This document shows, piece by piece, positions 1 to 7,787 of a stretch of 34,881 nt of DNA. The stretch's first letter is position 1. Every line of letters starts with the position of its first letter. The notes beneath the pieces are model-generated. The model was not told the origin of the DNA. It ran no database searches and saw only the letters and a program-made list of their open reading frames with translations. The stretch lies in NCBI GenBank assembly GCA_900764105.1, contig CAAFMS010000015.1, forward strand, positions 1 to 34,881, written 5' to 3'. The position numbers and the translations under genes were made by a program. Source of the stretch: Clostridia bacterium (GTDB taxonomy: Bacteria > Bacillota > Clostridia > Christensenellales > Borkfalkiaceae).

Positions 1-1
1 C

Positions 2-637
2 GAGCCGCATGAAAGTCATCTTGACATGTATATGAAATTATACAGGGTAATGAAAAAGCATCTGGGAAATTCAAGAACAATCGACGCTTTGAGTACGGTG
101 GACTTTTACCTTAAAGGAACGGTTGATATTCCGGTTGTTCACATAGATTATACAAAGCCTTTCGAGGAACATAATATTGAATACTGGACGTATTATTGTT
201 GTTCAAGCGCCAATTACCATGCTAACAGATATATAACTATGCCGAATTTAAGAAACAGAATTCTCGGCACTCAACTTTACCTTATGAACGTTAAGGGCTT
301 TTTGCACTGGGGCTTTAATTTTTATTATAGCCAGTTAAGTCGTTGCAAGATAAATCCGTATCTTATAACAGACGCAGGAGGTGCTTTCCCTGCGGGCGAT
401 GCATTTATCGTGTATCCGGGAGAAAAGGATAACGTAGTGGAAAGTTTAAGACACGAAGTTCTTTTTGACGGGTTTCAGGATTACATGGCATTAAAAAGAC
501 TTGAAGAAAAAAAGGGCAGAGAGTTTGTGGTAGACTTCATTAAAAAACAAGGTGTCGTTGATTTTAATACGTATCCGCATGATGATCTTTGGTTTATAAA
601 TTACAGACAGGAACTTAACCGCCTTATAAATGATTAA
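2..637 (+). CDS. DUF4091 domain protein, C-terminal part (5' end outside window)
   Basis: The reading frame is open to the left edge (…EPHESHLDMYMKLY), so this is the C-terminal ~211 residues of a longer protein; the ATG at 26 is internal. Motifs typical of DUF4091, a C-terminal domain of glycoside-hydrolase-like proteins, are visible: EYWTYYCCSS, GFLHWGFNFY, GDAFIVYPG and ESLRHEVLFDGFQDYMALKRLE. The preceding DEPH-like residues match the usual TIM-barrel-to-domain transition. The family is associated with hexosaminidase-like enzymes, but no catalytic residues lie in this part, so the reaction cannot be assigned. It fits the sugar-use locus that follows, although it is separated from it by a decayed stretch and an opposite-strand regulator. 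Family call firm, function inferred. Confidence 0.8.
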   Translation, partial: EPHESHLDMYMKLYRVMKKHLGNSRTIDALSTVDFYLKGTVDIPVVHIDYTKPFEEHNIEYWTYYCCSSANYHANRYITMPNLRNRILGTQLYLMNVKGFLHWGFNFYYSQLSRCKINPYLITDAGGAFPAGDAFIVYPGEKDNVVESLRHEVLFDGFQDYMALKRLEEKKGREFVVDFIKKQGVVDFNTYPHDDLWFINYRQELNRLIND

Positions 638-939
638 CAAACAGATACTAAACAGAAAAAAATAAGGATGACGTAATCAACAAGTTTTAACGTTTCGTAT
701 GAAATAAATAACTTATTCAAGTGGTTTGACAAGAAAAACGTGAACAAGTATTTACATAAAACTGTTGTGGACGAACTAAACGCTCATGATAAGAGAAAAT
801 AAAAAACGCAATGTTATTGAAACTCGGTGAATGTAAAATAAAGTGTGTAAGTTAGAAAAAAAGCTTACACACTTTTCCTTTTATTAAGAAGTGTGGTCTA
901 ATACTGCAAGTCGTTACCTCCGAAGAAATCGATTCTGAA
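638..939. other. Intergenic stretch with coding remnants and a terminator
   Basis: No complete gene is visible. One frame is open from 677 to 801 without a usable start and ends in a lysine/asparagine-rich peptide (…NVNKYLHKTVVDELNAHDKRK), which looks like a decayed gene end. A terminator-like hairpin follows at 841-876. Confidence 0.4.
841..876 (+). terminator. Rho-independent terminator
   Basis: Perfect 11-bp stem AAGTGTGTAAG (841-851) with CTTACACACTT (864-874), a 12-nt A-rich loop and a short T run. It closes off the DUF4091 gene and the remnant behind it. Confidence 0.7.
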
Positions 940-1185
940 TTGATGTTGGCGTTGATCTATAATGCAAAAGATCTCGGCGTGGCAAAGTCTTTTGACTGCA
1001 CGGAGTTGGAAAATGAACATTTTATGCTTTGGAAATCGGCAAAAGAACGCTACGTTGCCGAATCCGAGCAAAGTATTCGTTTCAAATTGAGCGGTTTGGT
1101 TTCAAGCCAACAACCGCTGCAAATCACGTCGCCCCCATATTTCTTCCATGAGTTCGTTTCTCAAGCCTGTCATATCCGTTTTTGA
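880..1185 (+). pseudogene. Gene fragment, unrecognised
   Basis: An open frame (…VVTSEEIDSELMLALIYNAKDLG… to …SQACHIRF) starts inside or right after a terminator, with no ribosome binding site at the possible TTG (940) or ATG (943) starts. Composition looks coding up to about residue 60, then the tail looks like out-of-frame sequence (SSQQPLQITSPPYFFHEF). I read it as a truncated and probably frameshifted remnant of a larger gene. I do not recognise the family. A short genuine gene is possible but less likely. Confidence 0.35.
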
Positions 1186-1204
1186 AGAATTCGTACTTTT
1201 TCGG

Positions 1205-2050
1205 TTACAAATTAAGCATTTCCTTCCGGTATAACGCGGGAGGGCATTTATAATATTTTTCAAACGTTCTTATAAAATGGCTGAGCGAACTGTAGCCGAG
1301 CAGAGAGGAAATATCGAGCATACTTAACTTCGTATTTTTCAATAAATTTACCGAGTAATCTATTTTCAGTCTTGTAAAATATTCGATAAGCGTTACATTC
1401 ATATACTTTTTAAAAGTCCTCGCCACGTAACTGTGACTGTAATTAACCGATTTTGTCAGCTCGTCCACGGTGTAGGACAGAGAAGACGGGGTGTTCATCT
1501 TTATAATAAGATTTGTTATCCAGGCGGGCATTTCGCTCGATTTAAGCGATTCTGCTTCTACGAAAGCGGAGACGACGGAAGATAATAAGGGCTTGTAAAT
1601 ACTCAGAGTTTTGATTTCGTCGGTAAAATTCTGATAATACAGCAATTTTGTAATCTGTGATTTTATATACCTGAAAGTTTCGGCGTTCAAAGTTATGCGG
1701 TCGGCGGTGAGTTTGTTTAACATAATGTCATAACAGGACGGGTGTATCGCGTCGCAAACCTGTTTCAGTTCGAAAGACGTCGCATAAATATCGGTATGAA
1801 GATAAGTGTAATCGTCGCCTATCGTAATTTCATACTTATGCGTGTCGCTAGGTCGCATTACCAAAACATCTCCCGCGTTCATAACGTGTTGTTTTCCGTT
1901 TACGTAATGAACGCTCTGTCCCTTTTTCACGACTGTGATTTCCCAGAATCCGTGTTTATGCAGTTCGGTCGCCCAATGGACATCGTGGGCGTAATGTGCC
2001 GATTTTTTTATGTATCCGAGCCTTGTGCCCGAGTTGATCGAATTGTTCAT
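1205..2050 (-). CDS. AraC-family transcriptional regulator
   Basis: 281 aa. The N-terminal half is a cupin-like sensor domain (WATELHKHGFWEITVVKKG, GDVLVMRPSDTHKYE). The C-terminal ~95 residues are a double helix-turn-helix AraC domain (YTVDELTKSVNYSHSYVARTFKKYMN, then LSMLDISSLLGYSSLSHFIRTFEKYYKCPPALYR). I chose the ATG at 2048-2050 because a GGAGG at 2059-2063 sits 8 nt upstream; the frame is open to 2164 but that extension lacks a binding site and crosses the promoter. It is divergent from the sugar operon at 2202 and is the obvious candidate regulator for it, with the sugar or a degradation product as effector (inference). Confidence 0.9.
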   Translation of the reverse strand: MNNSINSGTRLGYIKKSAHYAHDVHWATELHKHGFWEITVVKKGQSVHYVNGKQHVMNAGDVLVMRPSDTHKYEITIGDDYTYLHTDIYATSFELKQVCDAIHPSCYDIMLNKLTADRITLNAETFRYIKSQITKLLYYQNFTDEIKTLSIYKPLLSSVVSAFVEAESLKSSEMPAWITNLIIKMNTPSSLSYTVDELTKSVNYSHSYVARTFKKYMNVTLIEYFTRLKIDYSVNLLKNTKLSMLDISSLLGYSSLSHFIRTFEKYYKCPPALYRKEMLNL

Positions 2051-2072
2051 TTTTGTTTCCTCCGTTATCGGA

Positions 2073-2101
2073 ATTATATCGCAATTTTTTAAAAATGTAA
2101 A
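2073..2101 (-). promoter_or_regulatory. Promoter of the AraC-family regulator
   Basis: Read on the minus strand: TTTACA (2096-2101), a 17-bp spacer and a perfect TATAAT (2073-2078), about 23 bp upstream of the start codon at 2050. Confidence 0.7.
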
Positions 2102-2138
2102 TAAGCAGTTCAAAAAAAAGCAAATAAACGCCATTATC

Positions 2139-2181
2139 GGCAAACAAAAGGCAAGAAAAGGCAAGTTTTAAGTGATATAAT
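2139..2181 (+). promoter_or_regulatory. Activator-type promoter of the sugar operon with GGCAA direct repeats
   Basis: An extended -10 (TGATATAAT, box at 2176-2181) lies 21 bp before the ATG at 2202, but nothing resembling TTGACA stands 17 bp upstream. Instead there are three direct GGCAA repeats at 2139, 2150 and 2160, spaced 11 and 10 bp apart, roughly one helical turn, covering the -35 area. AraC-family activators commonly bind direct repeats in this position. Assigning them to the neighbouring regulator is inference. Confidence 0.5.
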
Positions 2182-2201
2182 GAATACGAAAGGAGAAATA
2201 A

Positions 2202-3017
2202 ATGACGCAAAATTTGTTCAACGGATGCGAGCTTTTTATGTTTCCGCATACGGCTTACACCCAGATGATGTCTTTCGGTATCAGAGATAAAAACGGGAAA
2301 TTTATTATGATAGACGGAGGCAACGTCGAAGAGGGAAAGTATCTTGAAAATTTTCTCGTAAGTAACGGCATAACCGTAAACGAGTGGTTTATCACTCACG
2401 CGCACAGCGATCATATCGACGCGCTTACTTATATTCTCAAATCGGGAAAAGTCAAAATAGAAAGGATATATTTCAACTTTCCGCCTGTCAAGTGGCTTTA
2501 TTTTACGGAACCCGATTCCGAACAAAGTACCGAGGCGTTTTTGAACGCCGTAAAGACAAGCGGAGCGGCAGTTATCACGCCGAAGAAAGGGGAATCGTTC
2601 GATTTCGGCAACATATCGTTTAAAGCGTTGACGAATCCCGAAGAAAACACGGGGGACGGGATTATAAACAATTCGAGTCTTGTTCTGAGAATGAATACGC
2701 CGGGCATATCGGTTTTGTTTCTCGGAGACCTCGAAATAAGCGGCGGACAAAGGCTTATGAAAGACTTTCCGAAAGAGATTAAATGCGAAGGCGTGCAGAT
2801 GGCGCATCACGGTCAGCACGGAGTGAGCGAAGAGTTTTACGATTTCGTGAAACCGCAATATTGTTTCTGGCCTACGCCGACCTGGCTTTATAACAACGAT
2901 TCGGGCGGCGGTTACGGAAGCGGCGACTGGGAGACGTTGCAGACGCGGCGTCAAACGGAAAAACTCGGCGTTAAGCGGAATTTTGTATCAGAAAATAACT
3001 TTCAGGTGATAAGGTGA
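2202..3017 (+). CDS. Metallo-beta-lactamase-fold hydrolase
   Basis: 271 aa with the binuclear-metal signature THAHSDHID (about residues 66-74), then FLGDLE and MAHHGQHGV, which provide the later metal ligands in the ComEC/Rec2-like branch of the superfamily. NNSSLVLRM before the second ligand is also typical of that branch. There is no signal peptide or membrane segment, so it should be cytoplasmic. AAAGGAG stands ahead of the ATG. It is first in the sugar operon and its stop is 1 nt before the next start, so it is translationally linked to the lipoprotein gene. The substrate is unknown. Confidence 0.85.
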   Translation: MTQNLFNGCELFMFPHTAYTQMMSFGIRDKNGKFIMIDGGNVEEGKYLENFLVSNGITVNEWFITHAHSDHIDALTYILKSGKVKIERIYFNFPPVKWLYFTEPDSEQSTEAFLNAVKTSGAAVITPKKGESFDFGNISFKALTNPEENTGDGIINNSSLVLRMNTPGISVLFLGDLEISGGQRLMKDFPKEIKCEGVQMAHHGQHGVSEEFYDFVKPQYCFWPTPTWLYNNDSGGGYGSGDWETLQTRRQTEKLGVKRNFVSENNFQVIR

Positions 3018-3018
3018 A

Positions 3019-4347
3019 ATGAAAAGAAGTTTTTTTAAAAAAATAGCGAAAGTCGTAATGACGATAGGAGTGGCAGGTATGTTGATAAACGTCGGGGCTT
3101 GCGGTGTAAACGAGAGCGCGGGAGAGGGAATTGAACCCGTATATGAAGACAACGATTCGTTGGTTTTGCCTGTAACGGCGTTTTGGGCGCCGCCGCCGAC
3201 GGAAGAATATTTTTCCGATCTTAAAGATTGCGGTTTTACGCACGTTTATATAGAGAACAAGTTCGGCAAGCCCGGTTCGAGCGGATTTTTACAGGCGATA
3301 AATCTTTGCGAAAAGCTCGGAATCAAAGCGATTCCGCAAACGCAATGGGTTGACGGAGTCAAACAATCTTACAAAGACGATCCGACGGATTATCACAATT
3401 ATTCCTGCTATGCGGGGCATAATATATGGGACGAGCCTTCGGCGGCGGATTTTCCGAAAATAGCGGAGGAATACGAAAGTTACGCAAAAGATTATCCCGA
3501 CGCGACGTTTTTCACGAATTTATTCCCGTCATACGCTTCGCTCGATCAGCTCGGAACGGAATCATACGCGGAGTATGTGAAAAAATACGTCGACGAGGTC
3601 TTGTCGCTCATAAAAACCAACAAGACGATTTCGGTGGATTTTTATCCGCTTATGTTGTCGTCGGGAAGGAAATTTATTCATTCGCAATACCTGATGAACC
3701 TTGACATTTTGTGCGACGAGGCTTATAAAAACGGCATTACCCCATACGTTTTCATACAGGACATGGGGTTCGGGAGCAGCCGGAGAAATCCGTCGACGGG
3801 CGACCTTAGTTTCCAGACCTACACGGCTTTGGCGTTCGGAATAAAGGGGATTCAGCATTTCACTTATTATACTCCGCCGACAGGTCACGAGTTTTCCGCC
3901 GAACAGATTGCGCTTATTGACAGACAAGGGCAGAAAACGGCGTTATGGAACGAGGCTAAAAGAATCAACGACGAAGTCCACGCTTTCGACCACGTATATC
4001 TGAGGTTCGACTGGAAAGGCGTTAAAACAATCCCGGGCGAAGAATATTGCGAATACAATTTCAGCGGATTGAGAAGAGAAATCGAAAGCGAAAGGATTGT
4101 ATCCGCAAAAGCTTCCGCGGACACGGTCATCGGGTTGTTTTGCGACGATAAAAACAGAGACGGGTTCTGTATGGTGAATTTCACTGATCCTTCGGCGAAG
4201 ATAAACGATAAAATAAGCGTCGGCTTCAAGGGCGCGACGAAAGCGGTTGTATACGCCCGCGGGGAAAAGAGTATCGTGGAACTGAACAACGGAGTATTTA
4301 ATTATGAAATTCCGTGCGGAGAGGGAGTGTTTGTCATTCCGTTTTAA
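3019..4347 (+). CDS. Secreted lipoprotein, putative glycoside-hydrolase-like TIM barrel
   Basis: 442 aa. A basic N-terminus, hydrophobic stretch and lipobox (NVGAC, cysteine about residue 28) predict a membrane-anchored lipoprotein. The body looks like an (alpha/beta)8 barrel: VTAFWAPPPTEEYFSDLKDCGF at strand 1, then YAGHNIWDEPSAADFPKIAEEY with an acidic pair (WDEP) at the place of a catalytic acid, and later SVDFYPLM and GIQHFTYYTPP. The C-terminal ~90 residues look like a beta-sandwich (CMVNFTDPSAKINDKISV). This resembles uncharacterised beta-galactosidase-like proteins in clostridial and Bacteroides sugar loci. The exact GH family and substrate cannot be read from sequence alone. Confidence 0.6.
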   Translation: MKRSFFKKIAKVVMTIGVAGMLINVGACGVNESAGEGIEPVYEDNDSLVLPVTAFWAPPPTEEYFSDLKDCGFTHVYIENKFGKPGSSGFLQAINLCEKLGIKAIPQTQWVDGVKQSYKDDPTDYHNYSCYAGHNIWDEPSAADFPKIAEEYESYAKDYPDATFFTNLFPSYASLDQLGTESYAEYVKKYVDEVLSLIKTNKTISVDFYPLMLSSGRKFIHSQYLMNLDILCDEAYKNGITPYVFIQDMGFGSSRRNPSTGDLSFQTYTALAFGIKGIQHFTYYTPPTGHEFSAEQIALIDRQGQKTALWNEAKRINDEVHAFDHVYLRFDWKGVKTIPGEEYCEYNFSGLRREIESERIVSAKASADTVIGLFCDDKNRDGFCMVNFTDPSAKINDKISVGFKGATKAVVYARGEKSIVELNNGVFNYEIPCGEGVFVIPF

Positions 4348-4356
4348 GGAGTTTGT

Positions 4357-5295
4357 ATGAATTTTAAAAAATTTATAGAATACGATCCGATGCCGAAGTC
4401 GATGCAGAAGAACAAATATCTTTTTGTCGGGAGTATGGTGTTTCTGGCAGTGGTGAATTTTGTAATCTTTTACTGCGCGGTGAACGTTAACTCCATAATG
4501 CTTGCGTTTAAAGAGTTTATCGGCTATTCGGAAACGGGCAAAGAGTTGTACCGTTTTTCCTGGCACAACTTTGAAATACTTTTTAAACAACTGCGAGATC
4601 CTGCCTCGGATATTTTGCCGGCGTTAAAAAACACGATTATCTTTTTCGTGTCCAACACTCTGGTAATGCTGCCGCTTTGCTACTTCGTTTCGTATTTTCT
4701 GTATAAAAAAATCTTCGGATTCAGAGTTTTCAGAGTGGTATTTTTCATTCCGTCAATTCTTTCCGCAGTGGTTTTAGTAACCGTGTTCAAGGAAATGATC
4801 AAAACGGACGGCCCGCTCTCGAAAATGCTTTTGATATTCGGGTATAAAATGCCGTCGTTGCTTACAAGCCCCTTAACGGCGAAATGGGTTATCGTAGCGT
4901 ACACGATGTGGACGGGTTTCGGCGTGAACGTGATTCTTTATCAGGGCGCGATGTCGAGAATACCCGATTCGGTTATAGAGGCGGGTGAGCTGGACGGCGT
5001 TACGGGTTTCGGCGAGTTGTTCCGCATAATAACGCCTATGATGTGGCCGACGTTGTCTACGACGATCATATTGTCCTTGACGGGCATATTTACGGCGAGC
5101 GGACCGATATTGTTGTTTACCGAAGGGAAATACGATACTTTCACTATATCGTACTGGATATATTCGCAAGTCACGTTTTCCAAAAGCTACGAATACCCTT
5201 CGGCGACGGGATTGTTCTTTACGGCGATAGGTTTGCCCATTGTTCTCACCGTGAGATATTTCATAAATAAAGTTTACGACGACGTCGAGTATTAG
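4357..5295 (+). CDS. ABC sugar transporter permease (MalF/LplB type)
   Basis: 312 aa, about six membrane segments, the first at KNKYLFVGSMVFLAVVNFVIF. The EAA loop that docks on the ATPase is clear (EAGELDGVTGFGELFRIITPMM, about residues 208-229). It pairs with the next gene to form the membrane channel of a carbohydrate-uptake importer. No ATPase gene is in this locus, as is common in Bacillota, where a shared MsmK/UgpC-type ATPase encoded elsewhere serves several importers (established for the class, inferred here). It lies 9 nt after the preceding gene with GGAG ahead of the start. Confidence 0.92.
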   Translation: MNFKKFIEYDPMPKSMQKNKYLFVGSMVFLAVVNFVIFYCAVNVNSIMLAFKEFIGYSETGKELYRFSWHNFEILFKQLRDPASDILPALKNTIIFFVSNTLVMLPLCYFVSYFLYKKIFGFRVFRVVFFIPSILSAVVLVTVFKEMIKTDGPLSKMLLIFGYKMPSLLTSPLTAKWVIVAYTMWTGFGVNVILYQGAMSRIPDSVIEAGELDGVTGFGELFRIITPMMWPTLSTTIILSLTGIFTASGPILLFTEGKYDTFTISYWIYSQVTFSKSYEYPSATGLFFTAIGLPIVLTVRYFINKVYDDVEY

Positions 5296-5304
5296 GAGTG
5301 CGAT

Positions 5305-6174
5305 ATGAGTATGTATAATAAGCGTTCGCGCAAATGTTCCACCGTGAGCGGATTTTGCAGAGCGATAATCTTTATTCTGTTTGCGCTTTACGCCGTTTCG
5401 ATGATATATCCTTTCGTATGGGCGTTCCTTTCGTCTCTCAAAGGGCAGATGGAATACTATAAAGATAAGTTTTCTTTGCCGAAAGACTGGCTTTTCGGCA
5501 ACTACGCGCTTGCCTTCACGACGCTTTCCGCAAACGACAAAAATATGTTTCTGATGTTATTCAACAGTATATGGTTTGCTCTCGGAGGAACGTTGCTCAG
5601 CGTTGCGTCCTCGGTTATGGTGGCGTACGTCGTGGCAAAATACCGTTTTGTGGGGAGAAGAACGATTTACAGAATCGCTTTGCTTATAATGATGATTCCG
5701 ATAGTCGGTTCGCTTCCGTCGCAATTCCTTGTGTTTTACAAACTGAAACTTTACGATTCGCCGTTGATTCTGTTATCTTACACGGGCGGATTCGGGTTTA
5801 ATTTCATAATATTGTACGCTTATTTCAAAAGTTTGCCGTGGAGTTACGCGGAGGCGGGATATATGGACGGAGCGGGACATTTTACGATATTCTTCCGCAT
5901 AATGCTGCCTCAGGCGTTATCCTCGGTAACCGCGCTGTCGTTGATAGCGTTTATAGGTATCTGGAACGATTATATGAGTCCGATCCTTTTCCTCCCGTCC
6001 TATCCGACGTTGTCGGCGGGATTGTACACTTATCAGCAGGAGTTTGCGAGAAATCTCAATTATCCGTTGCTTTTTGCGGGGGTTCTTATGAGTACCGCTC
6101 CCGTATTGATTATTTTTATCGTGTTTCAGAATACGCTTATGGATATGACTATCACAGGCGGAATAAAAGAATAA
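5305..6174 (+). CDS. ABC sugar transporter permease (MalG type)
   Basis: 289 aa, six membrane segments, beginning with AIIFILFALYAVSMIYPFVWAFLSSLK. The EAA loop reads EAGYMDGAGHFTIFFRIMLPQ. This is the second half of the heterodimeric sugar channel with the preceding permease, 9 nt downstream of it. A long frame starting at 5838 overlaps its 3' half in another register and is a shadow. Confidence 0.92.
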   Translation: MSMYNKRSRKCSTVSGFCRAIIFILFALYAVSMIYPFVWAFLSSLKGQMEYYKDKFSLPKDWLFGNYALAFTTLSANDKNMFLMLFNSIWFALGGTLLSVASSVMVAYVVAKYRFVGRRTIYRIALLIMMIPIVGSLPSQFLVFYKLKLYDSPLILLSYTGGFGFNFIILYAYFKSLPWSYAEAGYMDGAGHFTIFFRIMLPQALSSVTALSLIAFIGIWNDYMSPILFLPSYPTLSAGLYTYQQEFARNLNYPLLFAGVLMSTAPVLIIFIVFQNTLMDMTITGGIKE

Positions 6175-6194
6175 AAAAAGGAGATAAGAAGAAA

Positions 6195-7769
6195 ATGAAA
6201 AAGAAACTGTTGACAATCGGCCTTGCCGTTCTTACGGCGATAACCTGCTGTCTTTGTTCCTGCGGACAACAAAACGATAGTCGGAATGACGGCGGTAGCG
6301 GCGGAAACGGCGGTTCCTCGCTTAAAGGCACGCTCGACATCACCTACTTTAAAGGCGGTTACGGCGACGCGTGGCTGAAAAAAATCGGCGCGGAATTTAC
6401 CGCAATCAATCCGGGCGTTAAAATCAAGTATTATCCGACGGTTATGTCGTCGAGCGAAATAAGCTCGATTTCCACGGGTTTTGCGACAAGCGACCTGTAT
6501 TTCCTTACGGATAATATGTTCGATCTTGCCGCGAGAAAGAAACTTGCCGATATTTCCGACGTGTATGCGGCCGTCCCGGAGGGCGAAAGCAAAACGGTGT
6601 TTGAAAAAACCGACGCCGGGCTCTGCGATTATTTCGTAAACGAAGACGGAAAATACTATATGATGAGTTGGTCGGGGAGCAGAGAGAGCATTATTTATAA
6701 CAAAAGCACTCTCGACGAGGTATATCCCGACGGTTACGAATTGCCTAAAACAACGGACGCAATGTTCGATATGTTCGACGATCTGAAAGCTAAAAAGGTC
6801 GTTCCGTTCATATATTCGGGAACGAGCGATTATCTTCCCACGCCCTTCCTTGTCTGGTGGGCGCAGTATCAGGGTGTCGAAGAATACAAGGATTTTTATA
6901 GCGGAAAGATAACCGCCGAGGACGGCTCCAAGGTTTTGTGCGGCAACGCCGAAGTTACCGAACAGAAAGGCAGATTGCGTTCGTGGCAGGTGCTTGAAAA
7001 AATGTGTTATAAAAATAACGGTTACACATACGAAAAAACCAACGATATCGAATTTGCCGAAGCGCAGACCGCATTTTTGGGGCACGGCGCCGGCGGTAAC
7101 GAATTTAAGTGCGCGTTCAGTATAAACGGGGACTGGCTCGAAAACGAGGCGGATTACGCTTTGCAGGCTTTGCCGCAGGAAATAAGATATATGAAATTTC
7201 CCGTAATCAGCTCGATAATCGAAACGACGCCCACCATACCCGACGACGCAAAACTGATCGAAGTTATAGATTACGTCGACGGAACGACAAAAGTCGCGCC
7301 GGAGGGCGTTTCGGAAAAGGATATCAAAAAAATCGCGGACGCAAGAAAAATGTGCCATTCCGTATCTCAGGATCACGTCGTGGGAATCCCGGCGAACTCT
7401 CGCGATATCGAAATAGCCAAGGCGTTTCTCGTTTTTCTCGCTTCCGACAGAGCCGGCGAAATATATTCCAGAACGCTTAACGGGGTAGTGCTGCCGTACG
7501 GATACAATCCTTTGAACAACGCAAAGATTGACGTCACGGAATATCAGAAGAGCAAAATAGAACTTTTCGGCAGAGATACGATAACGAAACACATGTATTA
7601 CAACAATCTGTTGTGTTACAGAAACGGTTTCTGCGCTTTCAGAACTCAGTACGGACCTAAATTCGGCGCGGAGTTATTCGACGGCTCGGAAACGGCTCAG
7701 TCTCTTTTTGATTACAACGTTACTTACAACCGTAAAAACTGGGCAGAATTGACCAAAAACGTAAAATAA
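6195..7769 (+). CDS. ABC transporter sugar-binding lipoprotein
   Basis: 524 aa. Signal peptide with lipobox LCSCG (cysteine about residue 23), then a Gly/Ser/Asn-rich linker and a family-1-like solute-binding fold (LDITYFKGGYGDAWLKKIGAEFTAINPGVKI). The length is above the 400-450 aa usual for the family. It should capture the sugar outside the membrane and hand it to the two permeases encoded just upstream. The start was chosen at the ATG preceded by AAAAAGGAGATAAG; the frame is open further left, but that part lies over the permease gene in another frame. Lysines and aromatic residues typical of oligosaccharide binders are present, but the ligand is unknown. Confidence 0.92.
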   Translation: MKKKLLTIGLAVLTAITCCLCSCGQQNDSRNDGGSGGNGGSSLKGTLDITYFKGGYGDAWLKKIGAEFTAINPGVKIKYYPTVMSSSEISSISTGFATSDLYFLTDNMFDLAARKKLADISDVYAAVPEGESKTVFEKTDAGLCDYFVNEDGKYYMMSWSGSRESIIYNKSTLDEVYPDGYELPKTTDAMFDMFDDLKAKKVVPFIYSGTSDYLPTPFLVWWAQYQGVEEYKDFYSGKITAEDGSKVLCGNAEVTEQKGRLRSWQVLEKMCYKNNGYTYEKTNDIEFAEAQTAFLGHGAGGNEFKCAFSINGDWLENEADYALQALPQEIRYMKFPVISSIIETTPTIPDDAKLIEVIDYVDGTTKVAPEGVSEKDIKKIADARKMCHSVSQDHVVGIPANSRDIEIAKAFLVFLASDRAGEIYSRTLNGVVLPYGYNPLNNAKIDVTEYQKSKIELFGRDTITKHMYYNNLLCYRNGFCAFRTQYGPKFGAELFDGSETAQSLFDYNVTYNRKNWAELTKNVK

Positions 7770-7787
7770 AACCATAAGAGGGAAAAT

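Noticed and set aside
1956..2954. 332-codon antisense frame over the metallo-beta-lactamase-fold gene
   Set aside because: It would run through both divergent promoters and has no domain. The MBL motifs on the other strand show which frame is real.
5838..6194. Long N-terminal extension of the sugar-binding protein frame
   Set aside because: It lies in another frame over the MalG-type permease gene. The ATG at 6195 has a strong ribosome binding site and begins a normal lipoprotein signal.
6126..7592. 488-codon open frame antisense to the sugar-binding protein
   Set aside because: Composition is Arg/Phe/Tyr/Val-rich, as expected from the complement of GAC/GCG-rich codons. No start signals and no recognisable domain. 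Shadow frame.
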